Of a stretch of 8,208 bases of DNA, positions 1 to 6,227 are shown piece after piece. The notes below the pieces were generated by a model. That model did no database searches and was not told the origin of the DNA. It was given only the letters and a program-made list of their open reading frames with translations. Position 1 is the stretch's first letter; each line of letters starts with the position of its first letter. The DNA lies in the NCBI GenBank assembly GCA_027064485.1, contig JAMOPR010000252.1, forward strand, positions 1 to 8,208, read 5' to 3'. A program made the position numbers and the translations under genes. The DNA is from Desulfurobacteriaceae bacterium. GTDB taxonomy: Bacteria; Aquificota; Aquificia; Desulfurobacteriales; Desulfurobacteriaceae.

Positions 1-495
1 ATGGATACACCGTCCGCAGCCTTTGCAGTGTTCACTGTTGAATATAGGTTTTACCATATCTTCAAGGGTAATAGCTTTATCCATTTGAGGACAGCTCCAG
101 TAGCAAGTTTGACAGAATATATCTTGATAGGCTACACACCTGTTTTTATTGAGAATGGCTACATATTTAAAATGCTTAAGATTTTCAAACGTTAACGCTC
201 CGCTTGGGCAGTTTTTAATGCAGGTGTAACACTGTTCGCAGTAGTTTTTATCAAAATTCATAAAGGGAGTGTCAAGTATTGCAGGGTGAGGTTTGGATAC
301 TTTGTCTAATACTCCTGTAGGGCAGGAAGAGATACAGGTTCCGCACCGTTTGCATAGAGAAAGGAAGGTATCTTCGTCCGGACTTCCGGGAGGTCTTATA
401 AATTCCTCTTGTGGTTTGGTAGCTTCGTATGTAAATTCAGCTGCTGCTTTGGCTAATGAGTTTGCAAGAGCTTTAAAGAACTTCCTCCTGCTCAT
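1..495 (-). CDS. napF: NapF-like ferredoxin-type protein, 3' end cut by window edge
   Basis: 165 residues are visible and no stop is reached. NapF is a cytoplasmic iron-sulfur protein that assists the periplasmic nitrate reductase NapA. Four cysteine clusters can be seen: CKRCGTCISSCP (48-59), CEQCYTCIKNCP (86-97), a NapF-type C-x7-C-x2-C-x3-C set at C120/C128/C131/C135, and the start of a fourth, CKGCGRC (157-163), at the edge. The IRPPGSPDE stretch (33-41) before the first cluster and CVAYQ (120-124) resemble E. coli NapF as I recall it. The N-terminus MSRRKFF has a twin-arginine look but no hydrophobic signal core, so export is unlikely. I chose the ATG at 495 because it is the only start between an in-frame TAG about 30 bases upstream and the first cluster, and it is preceded by AAAGGGAAAGGG. 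The gene overlaps the end of the YqaA-like gene by 23 bases, so it is probably translationally coupled. The alternative is another Nap/Nrf-type polyferredoxin such as NapG, but the lack of a signal peptide favours NapF. Confidence 0.85.
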   Translation of the reverse strand, partial: MSRRKFFKALANSLAKAAAEFTYEATKPQEEFIRPPGSPDEDTFLSLCKRCGTCISSCPTGVLDKVSKPHPAILDTPFMNFDKNYCEQCYTCIKNCPSGALTFENLKHFKYVAILNKNRCVAYQDIFCQTCYWSCPQMDKAITLEDMVKPIFNSEHCKGCGRCIH

Positions 496-1069
496 TCCCT
501 TTCCCTTTAGATTTTTGGTAGGCTATAAAGAATATAAGTATTGCTATTCCTGCAAGTGTGGAAATGATATTCAGGTTTTTGTATATAAAGGTTACGATGC
601 TTTCTCCGAATTCCCTTATTAGGAATGCTTCGAGGAAAAACCTGCTTCCTCTTCCGATGAGTGAAAACGTAAAGAGCTTTTTTAGGGAGGCGTATAAAAC
701 GCCGGAGGTTACTGTAAATACCTTGTAAGGTAGGGGAGTAAAACCTGCTAAGAGTATGACCAGACTTTCGTATTGGTCGTATAGATTGTGGACTGTTTTT
801 ACTTTTTTTTCTCCAAAAAACCTTATAGCTAAAGGTTTTCCTCCCCAGAGCCCTAAGTAGTAACCTGCAATTCCACCCAAAGAAGAAAATAGAGTTGTCA
901 CGAAGGCATATAGAAAGGCATTTTCAGGTTTTGCAAGACAAAGAGTTATGAGTAAAACGTCGGGAGGGATTGGGAAGAATATTGCCTCTATAAATGCGTT
1001 TAGAGCGAGGGCTGGGGTTCCGTATTTTAGGGCTAACTCTTGCCAGAATTGGATGGAGAGTAAATCCAT
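473..1069 (-). CDS. YqaA/DedA-like VTT-domain membrane protein
   Basis: This is a 198-residue integral membrane protein of the SNARE-associated/VTT (DedA superfamily, YqaA-like) type, probably in the inner membrane. Visible family features are EAIFFPIPPD (29-37) in the re-entrant region, GFTPLPYK (109-116), and GRGSRFF (139-145) near the last helices. A final hydrophobic helix at about 168-184 is followed by a charged tail. DedA-family members are linked to lipid flipping and envelope homeostasis; the substrate here is unknown. A TTG at 1099 would add ten residues inside the end of surE. I prefer the ATG at 1069 because it sits one base after the surE TAG and gives the usual MDLLS-like family start, although its ribosome site (GAGTGG) is weak. 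It lies between surE and napF with coupled spacing. Confidence 0.88.
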   Translation of the reverse strand: MDLLSIQFWQELALKYGTPALALNAFIEAIFFPIPPDVLLITLCLAKPENAFLYAFVTTLFSSLGGIAGYYLGLWGGKPLAIRFFGEKKVKTVHNLYDQYESLVILLAGFTPLPYKVFTVTSGVLYASLKKLFTFSLIGRGSRFFLEAFLIREFGESIVTFIYKNLNIISTLAGIAILIFFIAYQKSKGKGNEQEEVL

Positions 1070-1070
1070 T

Positions 1071-1826
1071 CTACCACTCGTAGTTTTTAAGTATTTCAAG
1101 AGCTTTGTAATCGGTTAGGTCTAAATGGATTGGAGTTACAGAAACGTAGCTGTTCTTTATTGCCCAGTAGTCTGTTCCCGGTTCGGCTTTCCAGTTAGGT
1201 TCTTCTCCGCCTATCCAGTAGTAAGTTCTTCCCCACGGGTCTTTTCTAACTTCTACCTTTTCGGTGTAGTCTTTTTTCCCCTGTCTTGTTACTTTGATGC
1301 CTTTTATTTCGTTTTCTGGCAGGTTGGGGATGTTGACGTTGAGGCAGCAGTTTTCTGGAATACCTTTTTCGAGGACTTTTTGAGTGATTCTTTTAGCCCA
1401 GTTGCCGGCTGATTCCCACTGAAAATCTTTGAAAGTAGCTAAAGAGAAGGCGATAGAAGGTATGCCTAAAAGGGCACCTTCCATTGCTACAGATACGGTT
1501 CCGGAGTAGGTGATATCTTCGCCTAAATTTGGTCCTTTGTTTATTCCGCCTATGACCATGTCTGGCTTTTTGCCTTTCATTATTGCGTGAATACCGATGT
1601 AAACGCAACTTGTGGGCGTTCCATCAACGGCGAACCAGTTTTCATCAACCTGTTCGCATCTTAAAGGACGGTGCATGGTTAAAGCTCTACCTACGGCGCT
1701 TCTTTCTCTGTCTGGCGCTACAACAACTACATCGGCAAATTCGGAGAGTTTTTCGTAAAGAATTTTTAAGCCTTCAGACCTTATCCCGTCATCGTTGGAG
1801 AGTAGTATTAAAGGTTTTTTATCCAT
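1071..1826 (-). CDS. surE: 5'/3'-nucleotidase SurE (survival protein)
   Basis: SurE is a cytosolic metal-dependent phosphatase that dephosphorylates nucleoside monophosphates and is linked to stationary-phase and stress survival. The 251-residue length is typical. The N-terminal SNDDG (10-14) supplies the metal-binding aspartates D12 and D13. S43 in PDRERSAVG is the conserved active-site serine. GGINKGPNLG (93-102) contains the metal ligand N96, followed by the conserved YSGTVSVAMEG stretch. The ATG at 1826 is preceded by GGGAGC and overlaps the stop of the small membrane protein gene by eight bases (ATGGATAA arrangement). Its own TAG is one base from the next gene's ATG. All key residues are intact. 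Confidence 0.97.
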   Translation of the reverse strand: MDKKPLILLSNDDGIRSEGLKILYEKLSEFADVVVVAPDRERSAVGRALTMHRPLRCEQVDENWFAVDGTPTSCVYIGIHAIMKGKKPDMVIGGINKGPNLGEDITYSGTVSVAMEGALLGIPSIAFSLATFKDFQWESAGNWAKRITQKVLEKGIPENCCLNVNIPNLPENEIKGIKVTRQGKKDYTEKVEVRKDPWGRTYYWIGGEEPNWKAEPGTDYWAIKNSYVSVTPIHLDLTDYKALEILKNYEW

Positions 1827-2067
1827 TGTTTGCTCCCATGAAAACCCATCTGATTATACCTACTATTTCTACTGCTCCGTAGATTAAGGAGCTTACCATT
1901 ATGCCGTATTGCTTTGTAGTATATCCGTAAACTGCATACATGACAGATGCAAAGAGGGCTACCACGAAACCTACTTGAGGGTAGCCGATGGCAGTTATGA
2001 ACAGCGCTACTACGCCTGTGATAGATGCTGCTATTTCTAAAATTTTTTGGAAATTTGTCCGTTTCAC
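1819..2067 (-). CDS. Small three-helix membrane protein, PnuC/SemiSWEET-like
   Basis: This 82-residue protein has three predicted hydrophobic helices at about 9-27, 32-49 and 55-75. It has a YPQ motif (29-31) before helix 2, a GYTTKQYG loop (48-55) and an IIRW end to helix 3. The three-helix layout, the PQ pair and the 'YG-TKQ-G' loop resemble half-transporters of the SemiSWEET type and the repeat of PnuC vitamin-precursor transporters, so a dimeric small-solute transporter is possible. The substrate cannot be told from sequence. The start is GTG at 2067, preceded by AAAGGAG seven bases upstream. The gene opens the surE-yqaA-napF string and overlaps surE by eight bases. Co-transcription with a nucleotidase would suit a nucleoside- or NMN-related solute, but that is speculation. 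Confidence 0.75.
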   Translation of the reverse strand: MKRTNFQKILEIAASITGVVALFITAIGYPQVGFVVALFASVMYAVYGYTTKQYGIMVSSLIYGAVEIVGIIRWVFMGANNG

Positions 2068-2157
2068 AAAGTTACTCCTTTTATTTTTGTGTTGGTGGGT
2101 AAAAATATAATCTTTGATAGATTTTCTGAAAGGGGGGAGGGGAGGTCCCCCGAGGAA
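2068..2157 (-). promoter_or_regulatory. Likely promoter region of the small-membrane-protein/surE operon
   Basis: This is the only non-coding stretch upstream of the 2067 GTG, so the promoter should lie here. On the minus strand an AT-rich TATATT (about 2104-2109) is a possible -10, but the matching -35 (TTTCAG) is poor. A small inverted repeat AATCT-ttgat-AGATT (2109-2123) lies just upstream of or against this -10 and could be an operator. The evidence is weak. Confidence 0.3.
2133..2151 (-). terminator. GC-rich hairpin after the porin gene, possible terminator
   Basis: On the minus strand GGGGGA (2151-2146) can pair with TCCCCC (2138-2133) around a seven-base CCTCCCC loop, seven bases after the porin stop. 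It is followed by CTTTCAG rather than a clean T run, so it is at best an imperfect intrinsic terminator or a 3'-end stabilising hairpin. Confidence 0.35.
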
Positions 2158-3447
2158 TTAGAAAGAGAATTCTGCTCTTACCATGCCTGCAAATATATTG
2201 TCGTTGTCGCTGTTGCCGTGGGGATTTACGATATATTGAACGTCAGGGGTAACGGCAAGGTTTTCCGATAGCTGAAACCTATAGTAGCTTTCGAAGTGGT
2301 ATTCTGTGTCGTCGTTTTCCAATTTGTCGTTCGGGATAAGAGCGGCTATACCGAATCCTAAAGTATCGTTAGGTCTTGAAGGAATTAATCCATTTATGCT
2401 TGCACCTATGGAATAGAACTGCTCTACCTCGTAAACTTCATCGTTTGCCCAGGAGGCTCTTGCAAACAGACCAACTTTATCGGTAATCATCTGGTCGATG
2501 GATATGCCTATTCCCCAGCCGTCGTCGGTAGAAGGTTTTTTGTTGCGGTTATCTGTTGTTTGTCCGATTTTTATATGGTCTGCCGAATCATCCCAGAAAT
2601 AAACTCTGTAATTACCCGGTAATCCGTTTAGGTTTAATGAATACTTGAGCTGAATCGCGTAGAACGGATTGTCGAATACGTTATCGTAAACGCTCTTTTC
2701 CTTTTCTACCCATTCGCTTCCGTTCCACGTGATACCTGTTGATTGATTACTTTGGATTAGCGCGGAGATTTCCACGTTTTCTATTGGGGAAATTGTTGCA
2801 GCGATTAGAGGAGCGTATTCATCTTCTCCATCAATTATGGGGTTGTTGACAAAAGGTTTTCCTACAAACTGAGAAACTTCATCGTTTGCGAATTCGTTAT
2901 TGTCGACAAACGCCAAAGGTTCTGTTTTACCAATTGTTAAGGAGAGCTTTCCTTCTAAAAATTCGTGTGTATAGTAGGCTTCTAAAACTCTGAAAGTGTT
3001 ATCTTCGGGATTATCGTCTGCAATTGTATTAACGTTTGCGAAAAGGTTATCTGCTAAGTTTTCATCTGCTCCTGTTCCTTCTCCGCCATGGAGCCTCATG
3101 TAAAACTCCCCATTTTCGTGTGGTTTGAATGTGAGTTCGAGGTCGGCGGAGTAACCTGTTCCTGATGGATTTGAAAAGTTTTGATTATCGATTTTATCTA
3201 CAGTTGCTCCTTGATAGTAAAGCGTAACTCCCCCGTGGATTTCAAGGTTTTCTAACTTTTCCTTTAGTTCGTTGACTTCTTCTGCGATTTTTTGCTGATT
3301 TTCATCTCTTTCTTTCAACTTTTGTTCCAATACTTCTACTCTGTGTTTTAAAGCTTCAAGCTCTTCTAAAAGTTTTTGGTCTGACGGTAGTGCCGGGGCG
3401 GAGGAGAGGATTAAGGAGACGGTTGTAAGCGTTAATAGTTTTTTCAT
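2158..3447 (-). CDS. Outer-membrane porin with N-terminal coiled coil
   Basis: The 429-residue precursor starts with MKKLLTLTTVSL, a Sec signal peptide with likely cleavage near residues 19-22. A heptad-rich coiled coil follows at about 24-70 (leucines in LLEELEALKHRVEVLEQKL and again in VNELKEKLENLEI). The rest alternates polar and hydrophobic strands with Asn/Asp-rich loops, as in a beta-barrel, and ends in VRAEFSF with the terminal Phe recognised by the BAM machinery. The coiled coil probably trimerises the pore or anchors it to the cell wall. The barrel resembles OprB/OprO-type general or carbohydrate porins, but the solute cannot be assigned. A GTG at 3453 is possible, but GGGAGG would touch it; the ATG at 3447 has five-base spacing and is preferred. 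The gene is divergent from the nickel-transport operon across a 107-base region, which hints at a role in metal or metallophore passage. Confidence 0.85.
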   Translation of the reverse strand: MKKLLTLTTVSLILSSAPALPSDQKLLEELEALKHRVEVLEQKLKERDENQQKIAEEVNELKEKLENLEIHGGVTLYYQGATVDKIDNQNFSNPSGTGYSADLELTFKPHENGEFYMRLHGGEGTGADENLADNLFANVNTIADDNPEDNTFRVLEAYYTHEFLEGKLSLTIGKTEPLAFVDNNEFANDEVSQFVGKPFVNNPIIDGEDEYAPLIAATISPIENVEISALIQSNQSTGITWNGSEWVEKEKSVYDNVFDNPFYAIQLKYSLNLNGLPGNYRVYFWDDSADHIKIGQTTDNRNKKPSTDDGWGIGISIDQMITDKVGLFARASWANDEVYEVEQFYSIGASINGLIPSRPNDTLGFGIAALIPNDKLENDDTEYHFESYYRFQLSENLAVTPDVQYIVNPHGNSDNDNIFAGMVRAEFSF

Positions 3448-3468
3448 GCTCACCTCCCTTCTGATTTA

Positions 3469-3487
3469 TTTGGTGAATTTTACCAAA
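3469..3487. promoter_or_regulatory. Inverted repeat between divergent porin and nickel operon, candidate operator
   Basis: TTTGGTGAATTTTACCAAA is a 19-base inverted repeat centred on 3478 with a single mismatched pair (G3475/T3481). It lies immediately upstream of the -35 of the nickel operon and covers a possible porin -10 (TAAAAT on the minus strand, 3482-3477). The position suits a dimeric regulator acting on both genes. It does not match the E. coli NikR or Fur consensus that I know, so the binding protein is unknown. Confidence 0.5.
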
Positions 3488-3491
3488 AAAG

Positions 3492-3520
3492 TTGAAAAAT
3501 TTCTTAATTAGTATTACTAT
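3492..3520 (+). promoter_or_regulatory. Sigma-70-like promoter of the nickel-transport operon
   Basis: TTGAAA (3492-3497) and TACTAT (3515-3520) are separated by 17 bases, a good sigma-70-like arrangement. Transcription would begin near 3527 and leave a leader of about 28 bases before the ATG at 3555. That is too short for a cobalamin riboswitch. Confidence 0.55.
3509..3519. promoter_or_regulatory. Perfect 11-base palindrome over the nickel-operon -10
   Basis: TAGTATTACTA is a perfect palindrome around T3514, extended by AA/TT pairs at 3506-3507 and 3521-3522 after one mismatch. It overlaps the -10 box, where a bound repressor would block polymerase. It could be the true metalloregulator site, or chance in AT-rich DNA. 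Confidence 0.4.
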
Positions 3521-3540
3521 TTCTGTAAAAAATTATAAAA

Positions 3541-3547
3541 AGGAGGT
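3541..3547 (+). promoter_or_regulatory. Strong ribosome binding site of the NikK-like gene
   Basis: AGGAGGT lies seven bases before the ATG at 3555. It decides the start against an upstream TTG at 3492, which falls in the promoter and would bury the signal peptide. Confidence 0.8.
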
Positions 3548-3554
3548 ATTAGTT

Positions 3555-4340
3555 ATGAGAAAATTGTTAACAGCAACGACGTTATTGGGGGTTTTGACTG
3601 TATCTCAGGCGCAGGCTCACTTTATGCTTTTAAAGCCGAGCACTGACATTGTAGAAGGTAATAAAAGAGTTATAAAGCTTGAGGCGAAGTTTACCCATCC
3701 TATGGAAGGCGGTCCTAATATGCCGTTTAGAATTGTTGACAGTGGTGCTGTGGTGGATAATCACAAGTATAGGATTCACTGGGTTAAACACATGATTCCT
3801 GCTTATGAAGGGATGAACAAGAAAGTGCCTATGTATACTGCGGAGTTTAGAATAAAAAGACCAGGAGTTTATAAGTTTTACATTGTTCCTAACGCCTATT
3901 TTGAGCCTGCAGAGCAGCAGTTTATTAAGCAAATCACAAAAGTTTACGTTGATGCCTTTGACCTTGAAGAGGGATGGGATAAACCTGTTGGTTTGGAAAT
4001 GGAAATAGTTCCGCTTACCCGTCCGTGGGGATTGTGGGAAGGGAATACTTTTAGAGGAAGAGTTTACTTTCACGGCAAGCCTGCCGCAAATGTGAGGATA
4101 GAGGTTGAATATCTTAATACTAAAGGGGTTAAAGTTCCGGCAGACCCGTTCGTTACGCAGGTTATAAAAACGGATAAGGATGGCTATTTTGAGTATACCT
4201 TTCCGTGGGCTGGTTGGTGGGGATTTTCTGCCATTGGTGATGGAGGAAAGAAGAAGTATAAAGACGGCAAACTGTATCCTGTTGAGCTTGACGCTGTAAT
4301 GTGGGTTAAGGCGTATCCAAAGCCGGAGGAGGTTAAATAA
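3555..4340 (+). CDS. NikK-like periplasmic DUF4198 protein of nickel ECF transporter
   Basis: This is a 261-residue secreted protein. Its signal peptide runs MRKLLTATTLLGVLTV... with the likely cleavage AQA|HFM after residue 21, so the mature protein would begin with His22. The DUF4198 pattern follows: AHFMLLKPS at the N-terminus, then FTHPMEGGPNM (46-56), a His-rich stretch with H70, H75 and H79, and a C-terminal beta-sandwich domain (about 170-240, GRVYFHGKPA... DKDGYFEYTF). In NikKMLQO systems NikK is an auxiliary component thought to capture or deliver Ni(II) to the membrane S-component. The free N-terminal His plus H48, M50 and M56 are plausible ligands, which is inference. It is the first gene of the operon, and its TAA shares one base with the cbiM ATG (TAATG). 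No truncation is seen. Substrate identity as nickel rests on gene order and the absence of B12 signals. Confidence 0.85.
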   Translation: MRKLLTATTLLGVLTVSQAQAHFMLLKPSTDIVEGNKRVIKLEAKFTHPMEGGPNMPFRIVDSGAVVDNHKYRIHWVKHMIPAYEGMNKKVPMYTAEFRIKRPGVYKFYIVPNAYFEPAEQQFIKQITKVYVDAFDLEEGWDKPVGLEMEIVPLTRPWGLWEGNTFRGRVYFHGKPAANVRIEVEYLNTKGVKVPADPFVTQVIKTDKDGYFEYTFPWAGWWGFSAIGDGGKKKYKDGKLYPVELDAVMWVKAYPKPEEVK

Positions 4341-4948
4341 TGCATATTTCTGAAGGAGTTTTACCGGGTTGGATTTTGGTTACAGGTTGGGTTCTGACGG
4401 CTGCAGGAACTTATGTGGGTTTAAGAAAAATGAATCAGAAGAATTTACCGTTAGCGGCTTTGATGTCGGCAGTTTTTTTCGTTGCTTCTCTTATTCACGT
4501 TCCGCTTGGTCCTACCAGCGTTCACTTGCTTTTTAACGGATTGACAGGGCTGCTCCTTGGATGGGCAGCCTTTCCCGTTTTATTGGTGGCTCTGTTTTTG
4601 CAGGCTGTTCTCTTTCAGTTTGGTGGTATAACAGTTTTGGGAGTGAATACTTTTAATATGGCTATTGGTGGTGTTGCTGCTTATTACCTCTGTAAACCTT
4701 TTTTAAGAAGAAATAAGGGAATTGCTGTAGCTGGTATTTTAGGAGCGGTTGTTGCGGTTTCTACGGCTGGGTTGTTGGTAGCTTTGGAGTTAATTACTAT
4801 AGGACAGGAATTCGTTGTTAACGCAAAATTGGTTTTGCTTGCTCACATTCCTGTAATGATTATAGAAGCAATTGTTAACGTTTTTGTTCTTTACTTTATC
4901 AAGAAAAATCTTCCGGAGATACTTGAGTTGGAGGGAAGAGAGAAATGA
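4340..4948 (+). CDS. cbiM: CbiM/NikM substrate-binding membrane component (S-component)
   Basis: This 202-residue multi-helix membrane protein is the specificity component of a group I ECF-type nickel/cobalt importer. It begins MHISEG: in this family the N-terminus folds into the membrane and the amino group, His2 and a later His coordinate the metal. GPTSVHLLFNG (57-67) carries that second His (H62). FNMAIGG is another recognisable family block (about 105-111). The family separates Ni (NikM) from Co (CbiM) poorly by sequence alone; the NikK and NikL neighbours favour nickel. Its ATG overlaps the preceding stop by one base, and its TGA overlaps the next ATG in an ATGA arrangement. Confidence 0.95.
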   Translation: MHISEGVLPGWILVTGWVLTAAGTYVGLRKMNQKNLPLAALMSAVFFVASLIHVPLGPTSVHLLFNGLTGLLLGWAAFPVLLVALFLQAVLFQFGGITVLGVNTFNMAIGGVAAYYLCKPFLRRNKGIAVAGILGAVVAVSTAGLLVALELITIGQEFVVNAKLVLLAHIPVMIIEAIVNVFVLYFIKKNLPEILELEGREK

Positions 4949-5511
4949 AAAGGTTAATGCTTTTTTTAGTTATATCGTTTGTCGCAATTTTTTCAAACGC
5001 TTTTGCCCACAAAATTACTGCTTTTACTGATTTGGAGGGAAATAAGCTAACTATTTATAGTTATTTTAGCGATGGAACGCCTGCAAAGCACGCACAGGTT
5101 ATAATATATGATGAGAAAACAGGTAAAAAAGTTATTACTGGTTATACAGATAATGAGGGAAATTATGAATGTAGGTTACCTCATACGGGCAAATTCAAAG
5201 TAGTTGTAAATGCAGAGCTTGGGCATAGAGCTGTTGCTGAGGTTAGTTACGGTTCTGTGAAGAGAGCGGCTGTGGAAGGGATTTCAGCTTCTAAGAATGA
5301 TTCACAGAAAATAGCAAGGGCAGGTGTTTCTGTAGATGAGATGAGGAAAGTTGTAAGAGAAGAATTACGACCTATTGATAGGAAGCTTTTAAAGATAGAA
5401 GAGCAGGTTTCCGGTATTCATTTAAAGGATATTTTTGGAGGACTTGGCTGGATAGTTGGTATCTTCGGGGCTGCCGCGTTTGGTTACAGCTTTAGGAGGA
5501 AGGAAGTTTGA
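4945..5511 (+). CDS. NikL-like membrane-anchored periplasmic component
   Basis: The 188-residue protein has a signal peptide (MKRLMLFLVISFVAIF...) with likely cleavage NAFA|HKI after residue 21, leaving His22 as the mature N-terminus. A carboxypeptidase-regulatory/DUF4198-like beta domain follows (about 23-105; DGTPAKHAQVIIYDEKTGK, DNEGNYECRLP). Then come a charged helical linker (about 110-155, DEMRKVVREELRP) and a single C-terminal transmembrane helix (about 165-182) ending in RRKEV. This layout of periplasmic domain plus C-terminal anchor is that of NikL in NikKMLQO importers, where it partners NikM; NikM/NikN fusions do a related job. It overlaps cbiM by four bases and cbiQ by four bases. 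Function is assigned mostly by architecture and position. Confidence 0.8.
   Translation: MKRLMLFLVISFVAIFSNAFAHKITAFTDLEGNKLTIYSYFSDGTPAKHAQVIIYDEKTGKKVITGYTDNEGNYECRLPHTGKFKVVVNAELGHRAVAEVSYGSVKRAAVEGISASKNDSQKIARAGVSVDEMRKVVREELRPIDRKLLKIEEQVSGIHLKDIFGGLGWIVGIFGAAAFGYSFRRKEV
5494..5499 (+). promoter_or_regulatory. Ribosome binding site for the TTG start of cbiQ
   Basis: AGGAGG, inside the end of the NikL-like gene, lies eight bases before TTG5508. It supports this non-ATG start, which overlaps the previous TGA as TTGA. Confidence 0.7.
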
Positions 5512-6227
5512 ACTATTTTGAAGCTTTGGGAAAGGAGTCATTTCTTTATAGACTTGATGCAAGAGTGAAGCTTGTTGTTTTATTACTTTTTGCCTGGAAG
5601 ATTGCGTTGTCTTCTTCTTTTGGTGAGGTTTTGGGATTTGCTCCTTTTGCTGTTGCGCTGCTTTTTTGTTTGCGGGGAGATATGGGGCAGATTTTTCGCA
5701 TTCTCTTTGCTGCTGATGCTTTTCTTGTTTTTTTGGTTATTTCCGCGTTTATCTACGGAAATATTAGTTTGGGTTTGCTTCTGTTTTTGAAATCTAACGA
5801 AATATTAATTATAAGTATTGCTTTGCTTATGACTTCTGAACCTTTCCAGATTTTTAGAGCTTTTAGGGATTTTAAGTTACCTGCAAAGTTGGTGCAGCTG
5901 TTCTTTTTGACCTACCGATACATTTATACGATTTATGAAGAGTATCGTTTAATGATGAAGTCTGCTTACTGTAGAGGGTTTAAACCTAAAACGAGTTTGA
6001 ATACGTATAGGACGTATGCCTATATATTGGCTAATTTGCTCGTTAAGAGTTACTTTAGGGCTGATAGGATATATAAAGCCATGCTTTGCAGGGGATTTAA
6101 GGGGGAGTTTTTGGTTTACAGGGAATCTAAGATGAAAAGAGAAGATTATGCTTTTGCGGCGGTGAGCTTTTTAGTTTTTACGATGGTGGAGTTATGGAGC
6201 TTATCAGGACAGAAAATCTTTCTGTAA
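5508..6227 (+). CDS. cbiQ: CbiQ/NikQ, ECF transporter T-component
   Basis: The 239-residue transmembrane coupling protein links the ATPase to the metal-binding CbiM/NikM. LYRLDARVK (13-21) is the typical N-terminal family motif (x-x-LDPRxK class). Two cytoplasmic coupling motifs, AYCRGF (153-158) and MLCRGF (192-197), correspond to the usual A-x-x-ARG pair; both carry Cys in place of the common Ala before RG. Several hydrophobic helices lie between 20 and 115, and a last one at about 215-231. It starts with TTG, coupled to the upstream stop. Its last 34 bases overlap cbiO, whose ribosome site is inside this gene. Confidence 0.93.
   Translation: MNYFEALGKESFLYRLDARVKLVVLLLFAWKIALSSSFGEVLGFAPFAVALLFCLRGDMGQIFRILFAADAFLVFLVISAFIYGNISLGLLLFLKSNEILIISIALLMTSEPFQIFRAFRDFKLPAKLVQLFFLTYRYIYTIYEEYRLMMKSAYCRGFKPKTSLNTYRTYAYILANLLVKSYFRADRIYKAMLCRGFKGEFLVYRESKMKREDYAFAAVSFLVFTMVELWSLSGQKIFL

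Noticed and set aside
293..622. Plus-strand open frame of 109 codons
   Set aside because: It is antisense to napF and the yqaA-like gene, which have clear cysteine clusters and VTT motifs; it has no signature of its own.
1393..1608. Open frame on the minus strand inside surE
   Set aside because: It is an out-of-frame shadow of a fully intact surE, basic and without a family signature.
2132..2145. G-rich run GGGGGGAGGGGAGG as a G-quadruplex
   Set aside because: There are too few separated G-tracts for a stable three-tetrad structure; the hairpin with the adjacent C run is simpler.
3492..3554. TTG start at 3492 giving a 282-residue NikK
   Set aside because: It would place the promoter inside the gene and put 21 residues before a clean signal peptide; the ATG at 3555 has a strong AGGAGGT.
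3448..3554. Cobalamin or nickel riboswitch before the importer
   Set aside because: The whole gap is 107 bases, and the leader about 28 bases, with no structured conserved boxes.
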